A stretch of DNA of 64,000 bases from Clostridiales bacterium (GTDB lineage: Bacteria > Bacillota > Clostridia > Saccharofermentanales > Saccharofermentanaceae): contig JAFVAY010000010.1 of assembly GCA_017480325.1 (NCBI GenBank), positions 37,182 to 101,181 of the forward strand, given 5' to 3'. Below are positions 25,443 to 34,335 of this stretch, piece by piece. Numbering within the stretch: the stretch's first letter is position 1; each line of letters starts with the position of its first letter. A program made the position numbers and the translations under genes. Below the pieces are notes generated by a model. It was not told the origin of the DNA, made no database searches, and was given only the letters and a program-made list of their open reading frames with translations.

Positions 25443-26498
25443 TCAGGACAGTCTCTTGGCATTATCGATCTCGATAGAAGGAATCGTCTTCTTCATGGCA
25501 AGACCCTCCTCCAGATCGACATCAGTGATCTTCCCTTCCTTCTCAACAATGATCCTGTTGTATTTCTTATTCAGTAGACAATCAATGGCGCGAACGCCCA
25601 TAAGGCTTGCCGTGGTTCTGTCTCTTAGTGTCGGAGAACCGCCTCTTTGCAAATGTCCGAGGATAGTAGGTCTTGACTCGATACCCGTCTGCTTCTCAAT
25701 TCTCTCCGCTATATCAGTCGCATTGCCTGCCCCCTCGGCGACAATGACTATGTAATGCCTCTTGCCCTTATTTCTGCCGTCGAGAATAACTCTCAATACG
25801 TCCTTATCGAAGTCGAACGGAACCTCAGGAATGAGAATGACCTCAGAACCCGTGGCAATACCGACATTAAGAGCGATATAACCGGCGCTTCTTCCCATTA
25901 CCTCGATAACACTGCAACGCTCGTGGGATGATGCCGTATCACGAAGCTTATCTATAGCCTCCATGGCAGTGTTCATAGAGGTATCGTAGCCTATAGTGTA
26001 GTCTGTGCATCCGATATCATTATCGATAGTACCGGGAATACCTATAACAGGAACGCCGAGTCTCGCGAGAGCTCTGGCACCCTTGAAGGATCCGTCACCG
26101 CCGGAGACTATGAGAGCATCAAGACCATAAACCTCCATCATCTTCGCTCCTCTTAGGACGCCCTCGTTGGTGGTAAAGGTCTTGGACCTTGCCGTCATAA
26201 GGAAGGTTCCGCCTCTTTGGAGCTTCTCCGATACATCCCTCATACCGATAGGGGATATCTCTCCCTTCCATAAGCCGTGGAAGCCTCTTGTAACACCATA
26301 GACCTCCATACCTGAATTGATGCCCGCTCTTACAACTGCTCTTATGGTGGCGTTCATACCGGGAGCATCTCCACCGCTTGTAAGGACGCCGATCCTCTTT
26401 ACCGGGGCAACCTCATCAGGATTGACGTTGTCGTAATTCTTGGCTGTAAGCGAATTAATATCGGGAACGTTATTCTCGTCGTATGGAATATTAAGCAT
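25443..26498 (-). CDS. pfkA: ATP-dependent 6-phosphofructokinase with an N-terminal extension
   Basis: 351 residues from the ATG at 26498, which follows GGAGGTATCAATAAA; a longer reading to 26546 has no ribosome site. The body has ATP-type motifs: RIGVLTSGGDAPGMNA near 35-50, SGGDGSFKGA near 138, IPGTIDNDI near 160 and YDTSMNTA. The GGDGS and PGTIDND forms indicate ATP rather than pyrophosphate as phosphoryl donor. About 33 residues precede the usual MKRIGVLTSGG start, an uncommon extension (contains DENNVPDINSLTAKNYDNV). It commits fructose-6-phosphate to glycolysis. A TATAAT box lies at 26538-26543 (minus), between dnaE and pfkA. Confidence 0.95.
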   Translation of the reverse strand: MLNIPYDENNVPDINSLTAKNYDNVNPDEVAPVKRIGVLTSGGDAPGMNATIRAVVRAGINSGMEVYGVTRGFHGLWKGEISPIGMRDVSEKLQRGGTFLMTARSKTFTTNEGVLRGAKMMEVYGLDALIVSGGDGSFKGARALARLGVPVIGIPGTIDNDIGCTDYTIGYDTSMNTAMEAIDKLRDTASSHERCSVIEVMGRSAGYIALNVGIATGSEVILIPEVPFDFDKDVLRVILDGRNKGKRHYIVIVAEGAGNATDIAERIEKQTGIESRPTILGHLQRGGSPTLRDRTTASLMGVRAIDCLLNKKYNRIIVEKEGKITDVDLEEGLAMKKTIPSIEIDNAKRLS

Positions 26499-26537
26499 TT
26501 TATTGATACCTCCACAGGAGTAATTATTAACGGATTG

Positions 26538-26543
26538 ATTATA
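26538..26543 (-). promoter_or_regulatory. Probable -10 box of the pfkA-mutS2 transcript
   Basis: A perfect TATAAT on the minus strand in the 73-base gap after dnaE. A weak TTGATT lies 19 bases upstream, so the -35 contact is uncertain. Confidence 0.45.
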
Positions 26544-26571
26544 CACTATTCTTAGGGCGTAAAATCAAAGT

Positions 26572-29500
26572 TCACAACAGTTTCACATTCGACCTGCCAC
26601 ACAGCTCATAGAGCTTGTCCATTATCTCCGGAGATGAATCAATGCTACATACGGGATCTAATGTAACAACGCTGTTATCATTAAACTCCATCTGAACCGG
26701 AGTATTCCCGTGGAAATACACCAGGAAATTAAGAAGTCTTTGATAGCTCTCGCTTCGGGGATCTCCGATAAATCTTATCCTCACGATACCCGTCCGCACC
26801 TGACCGACGGGCTCTTCCTTCTTAACGGCAGAACCCTGGTAAACCTTCTTAAATAGCCAATTATCGGTAACGGCATTAAGCTGTGCCTCGGTCTTGGGCA
26901 TCGTAAAGACTGCATCTATCGACAGCGAGAAGGTATCATCACCCTGTATCCTTCTCTTTCCTACGAATACGTAAGGTTTGTCAGTCTCCAGATAAGATGC
27001 ATAGGTCTCGAACACCTTCCCGAACATCGCCCCTTCGAACTGGCCGTACAGATCCTCAAGTACCATAACCGCCATAGCAGTCTTAGACTTTGTCGTACGA
27101 ACCCTCTTACTTAGAAGCATCGCGCACATTATGACTTCCTTGTCATCATTAAGCTCAGATATTCTTCCCATACCGGACGCATCTATGAAGGATCTCATAT
27201 CGAAGGTACAGTATTTGTCTATAAAATCCTTATACTCCGATAAAGGATGACCGGACAGATACAGACCTACGACATTCTTCTCATACGACAGTTTCTCGGC
27301 CTCGGGAAACTCGTCCACGTACTTGATAGTTATAGAATCGGAAGCTTCGTTCGACTCCTGACTTCCGAGATCAAAAAGGCTGATCTGTCCCTCTACCTGT
27401 CGGCTGTTCTCGTTGGTCATCTTATCAAGCTCGTTTTTTACAGTGGCGATCATGGTCGCTCTGTTATATCCTGTAAAGTCAAGGGCAGATGAATATATTA
27501 GTGACTCAACAAGATTCCTCTTGATCCCGAGCTTAGAGGATCGTCTTAAGAAATTCTCGAAGGAGGTATAGCGACCGTTCTCATCTCTTTCATCGGTCAG
27601 CTCATTTACCGCTGCTTCTCCGACATTCTTAAGTACGGACAATCCCATTCTGATCGCCATCTTACCTGAAGGAAGCCTCTCGGTAGAGAACTTTGCCTGA
27701 CTTCTGTTAATGTCGGGGGGCAGAACATCGATCCCCATAGGCCCGCAGCAATTGATGTAATATGCGGCCTGCATGATATTGAACCTGAAGGAATTCATCA
27801 TGGCAGCCATAAACTCGGTAGGATAGTAATACTTAAGATATGCGGTATAGTATCCCACCAGTGCATAACAGGCGGCATGAGACTTATTAAAGGCATATCC
27901 GGCAAAGCCTGCGACTTCATTGTAAATCTTGTCGGCGATCTTCTCCGGAACTCCCCTCTTTATTGCTCCGTCAATCTCATTACCGGTATCATCGACGCCT
28001 CCGTAGATAAAGAGCCTTCTGTACTCCTCCATGAGGGACTTCTTTTTCTTACTCATGGCTCGTCTGATATTATCGGATTGACCCATGGAGAAACCTGCCA
28101 AATCTCTTACTATCTGCATTACCTGCTCCTGATATACCATACAGCCGTAGGTAACATTAAGAATGGGCTCAAGCATCGGATGATCGTAGGTTATCGCTCC
28201 GGCATTATGCTTGCCCTGAATGTACTTAGGGATCTGATCCATAGGTCCGGGTCTGTAAAGAGAGATTCCGGCCGTGACATCTTCAATTGATGAGGGCTTA
28301 AGCTCCTTCATAAATGATGTCATGCCAGTACTTTCAAGCTGGAATACTCCGACTGTATCCCCTCTTCCCAGCATATCGTAAACATTCTTATCATCAAGAG
28401 GTATCTTATCGAAGTTTATCTCCTTGCCGTAATTCTCCCTGACCATATCAGCGGCATCTCTTAACACGGTAAGTGTACGAAGTCCCAGAAAGTCAAATTT
28501 AAGAAGTCCAACGCTCTCTATATCCGCCTTGGCAAACTGAACCACTACGTTACCGTCATTCACTGCAAGAGGAGCGATATCGGTTATAGGAACTCCGGAT
28601 ATAATTACGCCGGCTGCGTGGGTCGAGGCATGTCTTGGCATTCCTTCAAGCTTCATTGCTATATCCAGGACCTTCCTGACGTCAGGATCCGATTCATATT
28701 CCTCCATCATATCCTTGCGAAGCTCCATAGCAGCTTTTATGGTCATCCCTATCCCCTCGGGTATCATCTTCGCGATCTTATCGGTGCGATTATACGGGAG
28801 ATCAAGCACTCTTGCTACATCTCTAATACACATTCTTGCAGCAAGCGTTCCGAAGGTTATTACCTGAGCAACTCTGTCAACACCGTATTTACGGGTGACA
28901 TAATCAATGACCTCCTGTCGTCTCTCATAGCAAAAATCCACGTCAAAGTCCGGCATCGATACTCGCTCGGCATTAAGAAACCTCTCGAATACGAGGTTAT
29001 ACCTTATGGGATCTACATCCGTGATACCTATCGCGTATGCCGCAAGTGAACCAGCACCGGAGCCTCTTCCGGGACCGACCATGATCCCGTTAGTCTTGGC
29101 ATAGTTGATAAAATCCCACACGATAAGATAATAATCCGTGTAGCCCATGGAATTAATAACATCAAGCTCGTATCGAGCGCGGTCAATATAAACCTTTTTA
29201 TCAGCAGCCGCACCCCTTATCTCGAATCTTCTCTCAAGGCCTGAGGTTACAAGGTACTTCAGATACTGAGTATTATCGGCAAAGCCTTCGGGGACGTCGT
29301 ACTTCGGAAGATGTATCGTAGAGAAATCATACTCGGCATTGCACATATCGGCTATCTTTATGGTATTATCGACAGCCTCAGGAATATCAGGGAAAAATCT
29401 CCTCATCTCCGATTCAGACCTTACATAGAAGTCGTCTGTCTCGAATCTCATTCTGTTGGGATCATTGATCCTTGTTCCCGTCTGCATACACAGCAGGACC

Positions 29501-30162
29501 TCATGAACCGAGCTGTCCTCCTTACGAAGATAGTGACAATCGTTGGTAGCAACGAGAGGGATCCCCGTCTCGTTGGAAAGCTTCACCAATCCGGCATTAA
29601 CTATCGCCTGATCCTTTAAGAAGTTACTCTGTATCTCAAGGTAATAATTACCTCTTCCGAACAGCTGATCATACCAAAGCGCCGAAGCCTTGGCTTCCTC
29701 TATACGTCCCGCCTTGATAAGTCCCGCCACCTCACCTGCGAGACATGCCGACAGACAGATCAGGCCGTCATGCCACTTGATAAGCAGCTCCTTGTCTATC
29801 CTCGGCTTCCTATGGAATCCTTCAGTCCATCCGGCGGAAACCAAGCGATTAAGATTGGTAAGCCCCGCATTATTCTTGGCAAGAAGTATCAGGTGATTAT
29901 AGGGTTTATCCTTGACATCGGCAGATCTCTCGAATCTGGAATCCGGAGCAACATACACCTCGCAACCGATAATAGGCTTGATCCCTGCGGCCTTCATCGT
30001 CTTATAGAACTCTACACAACCGAACATAGACCCGTGATCGGTGATGGCACAGGCGGTCATACCCATCTCCTTAAGTCTACCCGGAAGCTCTGATATCCTT
30101 ATCGCTCCGTCAAGAAGACTGTATTCGGTATGAAGATGAAGATGTACAAATCCTTCTCCCAT
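26572..30162 (-). CDS. dnaE: DNA polymerase III alpha subunit, DnaE type
   Basis: 1196 residues. PHP domain at the start (FVHLHLHTEYSLLDGAIRISEL), polymerase core with the catalytic MPDFDVDFCYERR near 400, the conserved GPGRGSGAGSLAAYAIGITDVDP and YEEQVM-like VYQEQVMQI segment, then helix-hairpin-helix (about 800-900), OB-fold near 1000-1080 and a C-terminal tail. This is the DnaE1-like form, not PolC (no inserted exonuclease). It elongates chromosomal DNA. The gene follows uvrB with a four-base gap, so the SOS-like promoter in front of uvrB may also drive it; an AAAGGATG site precedes the ATG. Confidence 0.96.
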   Translation of the reverse strand: MGEGFVHLHLHTEYSLLDGAIRISELPGRLKEMGMTACAITDHGSMFGCVEFYKTMKAAGIKPIIGCEVYVAPDSRFERSADVKDKPYNHLILLAKNNAGLTNLNRLVSAGWTEGFHRKPRIDKELLIKWHDGLICLSACLAGEVAGLIKAGRIEEAKASALWYDQLFGRGNYYLEIQSNFLKDQAIVNAGLVKLSNETGIPLVATNDCHYLRKEDSSVHEVLLCMQTGTRINDPNRMRFETDDFYVRSESEMRRFFPDIPEAVDNTIKIADMCNAEYDFSTIHLPKYDVPEGFADNTQYLKYLVTSGLERRFEIRGAAADKKVYIDRARYELDVINSMGYTDYYLIVWDFINYAKTNGIMVGPGRGSGAGSLAAYAIGITDVDPIRYNLVFERFLNAERVSMPDFDVDFCYERRQEVIDYVTRKYGVDRVAQVITFGTLAARMCIRDVARVLDLPYNRTDKIAKMIPEGIGMTIKAAMELRKDMMEEYESDPDVRKVLDIAMKLEGMPRHASTHAAGVIISGVPITDIAPLAVNDGNVVVQFAKADIESVGLLKFDFLGLRTLTVLRDAADMVRENYGKEINFDKIPLDDKNVYDMLGRGDTVGVFQLESTGMTSFMKELKPSSIEDVTAGISLYRPGPMDQIPKYIQGKHNAGAITYDHPMLEPILNVTYGCMVYQEQVMQIVRDLAGFSMGQSDNIRRAMSKKKKSLMEEYRRLFIYGGVDDTGNEIDGAIKRGVPEKIADKIYNEVAGFAGYAFNKSHAACYALVGYYTAYLKYYYPTEFMAAMMNSFRFNIMQAAYYINCCGPMGIDVLPPDINRSQAKFSTERLPSGKMAIRMGLSVLKNVGEAAVNELTDERDENGRYTSFENFLRRSSKLGIKRNLVESLIYSSALDFTGYNRATMIATVKNELDKMTNENSRQVEGQISLFDLGSQESNEASDSITIKYVDEFPEAEKLSYEKNVVGLYLSGHPLSEYKDFIDKYCTFDMRSFIDASGMGRISELNDDKEVIMCAMLLSKRVRTTKSKTAMAVMVLEDLYGQFEGAMFGKVFETYASYLETDKPYVFVGKRRIQGDDTFSLSIDAVFTMPKTEAQLNAVTDNWLFKKVYQGSAVKKEEPVGQVRTGIVRIRFIGDPRSESYQRLLNFLVYFHGNTPVQMEFNDNSVVTLDPVCSIDSSPEIMDKLYELCGRSNVKLL

Positions 30163-30166
30163 ATAG

Positions 30167-32161
30167 TCATCCTTTGCCCTTAAGTCCGATGATTACATCT
30201 CGTATCTGAGCAGCCTTCTCGAAGTCTAATTCCTTAGCGGCCTTCTTCATGTCAGAGGTGAGGCTTACGATCAGCTTCTCCCTGTCCTCTGCCGTCAGCT
30301 TGCCCGGATCACTGTTATCGATAAGCTTATTAATATCAAGCTTCTTTACCTTATCCTTCTTACATGCATCATCAATAGTATCGAATACATTCTTGACATG
30401 CTTGATAACAGTCTTCGGAACAATGCCATGCTCCTGATTATAACGCTGCTGTATATCACGCCTTCTGTTAGTCTCGGTAACGGCTCCCATCATAGAATCC
30501 GTCACCTCATCGGCATAAAGAATTACCCTTCCGTTGCTGTTCCTGGCACACCTTCCGATTATCTGTATAAGAGATCTCTCTGACCTTAAGAAGCCTTCCT
30601 TATCCGCATCAAGGATCATAAGGAGCGACACCTCCGGAAGATCGATTCCCTCTCTCAGAAGATTGATTCCCACGATCACATCAGTCTCATCATTCCTTAA
30701 ACTGTTAAGGATCTTCATCCTCTCTACAGTCTCAATATCCGAGTGAAGATAAGTTACTCTGATATTCTCCTTCTTAAGATACTCCGTAAGATCCTCGGCC
30801 ATCTTCTTGGTCAAGGTCATGATCAATGATTTCTCCTTACGCTTATTATTCTCCGTAAGCTCGAACAGTATATCCTCAATCTGACCTTCGACCGGCCTTA
30901 CAAATATCTGAGGCTCAAGAAGTCCCGTAGGACGTATCACCTGTTCAACGGTCTGCTCGGAATGCTCCTTCTCATAATCGGCAGGAGTTGCCGATACATA
31001 AATTGTCTGTCCCATACGAGGCTCGAACTCTTCGAATCTTAATGGCCTGTTATCACGGGCAGACGGCAATCTGAAGCCATACTGAACCAGCATATCCTTC
31101 CTTGATCGGTCGCCCTTATACATGGCTCCCACCTGAGGAACAGTGACGTGGGACTCATCTATGAACATGAGATAATCCTTCGGAAAGAAATCAAGAAGCG
31201 TGCACGGAGGCTCCCCCTCCTTTCTGCCGGCGATATGTCTCGAATAGTTCTCTATCCCCTTACAAAATCCGGTCTGTCGAAGAAGCTCAAGATCATACAA
31301 TGTTCGCTGCTCAAGCCTGTAGGCTTCTATTAGCTTCCCCTCATCTCTGAACTCCCTGACTCGCTGCTCGAGCTCTTCCTCGATGGTAACAACTGCCCGC
31401 TCCAGCTTCTGTCTTCCGGTGGCATAATGAGATGCTGGGAATATCTCGGCAAAGGATCTTGTATATAGAGAATGTCCCGTTATCGCATCAATATAAGATA
31501 TCTTGTCTATCTCATCTCCGAAGAACTCTATTCTGGTGATGACGTTATCTGCATCGGGAGTATATACATCGAGGACATCCCCTCTGCACCTGAAGGTTCC
31601 TCTCTTAAGCTCGTAATCATTACGCTCATACTGAATGTTGATGAGCTCTGCCATAACGGCATCTCTTGATATCTCCAAGCCTACGTGAAGACTCACCATA
31701 AGGGACATATAGTCTTCCTTCTCGCCGATACCGTATATACACGAGACGGAAGATACCACTATGACATCATCACGGGTCAAAAGGGATCTGGTAGCGGAGT
31801 GCCTGAGTCGATCTATCTCATCATTAATTGACGAATCCTTCTCGATATATGTATCCGTCGAGGCTATATAGGCTTCCGGCTGATAGTAATCGTAATAGGA
31901 AACAAAATACTCCACAGCATTCTCGGGGAACAGCTCCTTGAACTCTGAGTACAGCTGGCCTGCCAGGGTCTTATTATGAGCAAGAACGAGAGTAGGACGA
32001 TTGATCTCCTTAATAACATTCGCCATCGTAAACGTCTTACCTGATCCCGTTACACCCAGAAGCGTCTGTCCGCGCATCCCGCTTCTGATGCCGTCAACAA
32101 GCTGTCCTATTGCCTTTGGCTGGTCCCCTGAGGGCTCGTATTGTGAGACTAATTTAAACAT
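30167..32161 (-). CDS. uvrB: Excinuclease ABC subunit B
   Basis: 664 residues, full length. Walker [10 protein letters not shown] near 36-44, the DNA-gripping beta hairpin [21 protein letters not shown] split over residues 91-111, helicase motifs ([39 protein letters not shown]) and the C-terminal UVR helix hairpin (about 622-657). UvrB verifies DNA damage and loads UvrC in nucleotide excision repair. There is no ribosome site: TGGTATACT ends six bases before the ATG, predicting a leaderless mRNA. A LexA-like box overlaps the -35 region, consistent with SOS control. dnaE follows after four bases. Confidence 0.97.
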   Translation of the reverse strand: MFKLVSQYEPSGDQPKAIGQLVDGIRSGMRGQTLLGVTGSGKTFTMANVIKEINRPTLVLAHNKTLAGQLYSEFKELFPENAVEYFVSYYDYYQPEAYIASTDTYIEKDSSINDEIDRLRHSATRSLLTRDDVIVVSSVSCIYGIGEKEDYMSLMVSLHVGLEISRDAVMAELINIQYERNDYELKRGTFRCRGDVLDVYTPDADNVITRIEFFGDEIDKISYIDAITGHSLYTRSFAEIFPASHYATGRQKLERAVVTIEEELEQRVREFRDEGKLIEAYRLEQRTLYDLELLRQTGFCKGIENYSRHIAGRKEGEPPCTLLDFFPKDYLMFIDESHVTVPQVGAMYKGDRSRKDMLVQYGFRLPSARDNRPLRFEEFEPRMGQTIYVSATPADYEKEHSEQTVEQVIRPTGLLEPQIFVRPVEGQIEDILFELTENNKRKEKSLIMTLTKKMAEDLTEYLKKENIRVTYLHSDIETVERMKILNSLRNDETDVIVGINLLREGIDLPEVSLLMILDADKEGFLRSERSLIQIIGRCARNSNGRVILYADEVTDSMMGAVTETNRRRDIQQRYNQEHGIVPKTVIKHVKNVFDTIDDACKKDKVKKLDINKLIDNSDPGKLTAEDREKLIVSLTSDMKKAAKELDFEKAAQIRDVIIGLKGKG

Positions 32162-32167
32162 GAATAA

Positions 32168-32176
32168 AGTATACCA
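32168..32176 (-). promoter_or_regulatory. Extended -10 box, leaderless promoter of uvrB
   Basis: The minus strand reads TGGTATACT (32176-32168), then TTATTC, then the uvrB ATG at 32161. The predicted transcription start is the start codon itself. Confidence 0.65.
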
Positions 32177-32192
32177 TCACGGCGCACAGAAA

Positions 32193-32205
32193 GAAAGTAT
32201 GTTCG
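32193..32205 (-). promoter_or_regulatory. Candidate LexA (SOS) box in front of uvrB
   Basis: The minus strand reads CGAACATACTTTC, one base away from the symmetric Gram-positive SOS box CGAAC-N4-GTTC. It covers the -35 position of the uvrB promoter, where a repressor would block transcription. Confidence 0.55.
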
Positions 32206-32246
32206 CATCGATTGATACAAACCAACACTATCCCCAAAACGTGTCG

Positions 32247-32311
32247 GGACCTTAGATCTGAAATCAACATTTTCGAGAGTTTGTGTTGTTTATACTCGCC
32301 CGAAGGTCCCC
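32247..32311. repeat. Inverted repeat flanking the promoter of the reductase/TetR operon
   Basis: GGGACCTT (32247-32254) is mirrored by AAGGTCCC (32304-32311) with 49 bases between. A TATACT -10-like box at 32292-32297 places the start site in the right arm. The distance suits DNA looping or two half-site contacts rather than an RNA hairpin. Confidence 0.35.
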
Positions 32312-32358
32312 TAAAATGAACTTAAATCAAACACGAAAGCACTGACGGAGGTAACAAA

Positions 32359-33372
32359 ATGAACAACAAATTATACCTGGTAACAGGAGCAGCGGGATTT
32401 CTGGGAAGTAATGTATGCAGACAGCTTGTGGCGCAGGGACGTAAAGTAAAAGCTTATGTACTGCCGGGAGACAGATCTGCAGAGCATCTCCCGGAGGAAG
32501 TTGAGATAGTTTACGGCGACCTTCTAGATAAAGATGCTATGAGAAGCTTCTTCTGCGTATCTAAGGGAACCGAAGTAACGGTACTTCACATAGCAAGCAT
32601 CGTAACAGTTGATCCCGACTATAACCAGAAGGTCATGGATGTAAACGTCAAGGGAACACAGAATATCATCGACCTTTGCAGAGAGACCGGTGTCTCGAAG
32701 CTAGTTTACTGTTCATCGACAGGAGCCATCCCCGAACAGAAGGATACGGCTATCAGAGAGTGTGAGAAAGAGATACCAATAGACCCGGACAGGATCAGAG
32801 GCTGCTACTCCCTGTCGAAAGCACTGGCGACAAACCTGGTACTTAAGGCCGCAGAAGAAGGAATGGATGCATGTGTAGTACATCCCTCAGGCATCCTCGG
32901 ACCGGAGGATTATGCGATGGGAGAAACAACCAAAACGCTGGTAGACATCATCAACGGCAAAATGCCTGCCGGAATCAACGGAAGCTTCAATCTGTGTGAT
33001 GTAAGAGACCTGGCCAACGGCATTATTCTTGCAGCAGATAAAGGACAAAAAGGAGAATGCTACATTCTGGGAAACGACCCGGTACTCTTCAAAGATTTTG
33101 CAAAGCTGGTGTCAGAGGAAAGCGGCTGTAAGGAGATGAAGCTGTTTCTTCCCATAAGCACCGCGAATATGCTGGCAAAAACTCTGGAGAAGAAAGCCAA
33201 GAGGACCGGCACCAAGCCCTTGATGACTACATTCTCCGTATATAACCTCGCAAGGAACAATAACTTCGATTCCGGCAAGGCAAAAAGAGAGCTCGGTTAT
33301 GTGACACGCCCCTACCGCGAGACTATAAAGGATGAGATCCATTGGCTTAAGGAAGCCGGAAAAATAGCATAA
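32359..33372 (+). CDS. NAD(P)-dependent epimerase/reductase (extended SDR)
   Basis: 337 residues, cytoplasmic. The Rossmann loop TGAAGFLG (about 9-16), the YGDLLD acid segment, the Ser of YCSSTGA near 122 and the catalytic YSLSK near 153-157 are those of an extended short-chain dehydrogenase, closest in style to dihydroflavonol-reductase-like proteins. The ribosome site is GGAGGTAACAAA. It is first in an operon with a small membrane protein and a TetR-type regulator (gaps of 13 and -4 bases), a common arrangement for a regulator that senses the substrate of the enzyme. The substrate is not predictable. Confidence 0.85.
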   Translation: MNNKLYLVTGAAGFLGSNVCRQLVAQGRKVKAYVLPGDRSAEHLPEEVEIVYGDLLDKDAMRSFFCVSKGTEVTVLHIASIVTVDPDYNQKVMDVNVKGTQNIIDLCRETGVSKLVYCSSTGAIPEQKDTAIRECEKEIPIDPDRIRGCYSLSKALATNLVLKAAEEGMDACVVHPSGILGPEDYAMGETTKTLVDIINGKMPAGINGSFNLCDVRDLANGIILAADKGQKGECYILGNDPVLFKDFAKLVSEESGCKEMKLFLPISTANMLAKTLEKKAKRTGTKPLMTTFSVYNLARNNNFDSGKAKRELGYVTRPYRETIKDEIHWLKEAGKIA

Positions 33373-33385
33373 GGAGGATAAACGA

Positions 33386-33748
33386 ATGAACAACTTAGAT
33401 AAAGTATACGCAGAGAATATCGCCAAGGAATATTTACCTAAGCAGACCAATAAGCTAAGGCAGCTTAAGAAGCTTGACAGTAAGGCAAGGACACCGGCAT
33501 TTGTCACTTCTCTTACCGTGGGAATAATAGGGACACTTATCTTTGGCGCCGGAATGAGCTTCGGAATGGGAGTCTTAGGAAGTGGTACAATAGCAATAGT
33601 GATGGCAGGCGTTCTGTCCGTTATCGGAATCGGTATCTGCATCATCAACTATCCTTTGTACAAAAGAATTCTTGCCAGAGGAAAACAGAAATACACCTAC
33701 GAGATCCTTGAGCTTGCGAAACAGATCTCGGAAGAAAACAGAGCATGA
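33386..33748 (+). CDS. Small membrane protein with two helices
   Basis: 120 residues. A basic N-terminal region (about 1-37) is followed by two membrane helices (about 39-60 and 66-90: VTSLTVGIIGTLIFGAGMSF, IAIVMAGVLSVIGIGICIIN) and a positively charged end (KRILARGKQKYTYEI), placing both termini in the cytoplasm. The site AAGGAGGATAAACG precedes the ATG. The stop overlaps the ATG of the TetR gene by four bases. No family recognised; its operon suggests a link to the same signal as the reductase. Confidence 0.75.
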   Translation: MNNLDKVYAENIAKEYLPKQTNKLRQLKKLDSKARTPAFVTSLTVGIIGTLIFGAGMSFGMGVLGSGTIAIVMAGVLSVIGIGICIINYPLYKRILARGKQKYTYEILELAKQISEENRA

Positions 33749-34335
33749 ACAGAAACGAGAGTAAATACTTTAACACTGCAAAGAAGATGCAGGAAGCATT
33801 GATACAGCTCCTTGACCGGAAAGAGTTCGAGCTCATCTCCGTCAAGGAGATCTGTGCCGAAGCCGGGGTAAACAGATCTACTTTCTATCTTCACTACGAT
33901 AATACCAGCGACCTTCTCGTCGAGACCATGGAGAATGTCTATAAAGACTTCCTGTCCCGCTATGAAGAGCAGCAGAAGGAGAACGAGCTTAACATCAAAG
34001 AGAGTCGTAAAAACGATCTTTTCCTGATGACACCTGAATACATTGATCCCTATCTCGACTTCGTCAGAGAGAACAGGAAGCTCTTCAAGCTTATGAACGA
34101 CAAATATCAGGTGATGGGAACCGAGAAGATGTATGAACAGTGGTTCAACAGCATCTTCACTCCAATTCTCTCAAGATTCGGCGTCCCGCAGGATGAACAG
34201 CCCTACATAATGACCTTCTATCTTAAGGGGCTGATCGGCCTTGTCAATGATTGGGTCAATGATGACTGCTCCATGTCTAACGATAAGATCATGCAGATTC
34301 TTAACAAGTGCATCATTGACCCAAAGGATATGTGA
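33745..34335 (+). CDS. TetR-family transcriptional regulator
   Basis: 196 residues. The N-terminal TetR helix-turn-helix is clear (MQEALIQLLDRKEFELISVKEICAEAGVNRSTFYLHYDNTSDLL, about 12-55, split into its motif parts AEAGVNRSTFYLHY). The rest is the ligand/dimerisation part of the type found in many Firmicute regulators (LKGLIGLVNDWVNDD near 160-175). It probably controls its own operon through the inverted repeat near 32247-32311, although this is not shown. Its stop TGA abuts the stop of the convergent exporter gene: the six bases TGATCA serve both. Confidence 0.88.
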   Translation: MNRNESKYFNTAKKMQEALIQLLDRKEFELISVKEICAEAGVNRSTFYLHYDNTSDLLVETMENVYKDFLSRYEEQQKENELNIKESRKNDLFLMTPEYIDPYLDFVRENRKLFKLMNDKYQVMGTEKMYEQWFNSIFTPILSRFGVPQDEQPYIMTFYLKGLIGLVNDWVNDDCSMSNDKIMQILNKCIIDPKDM

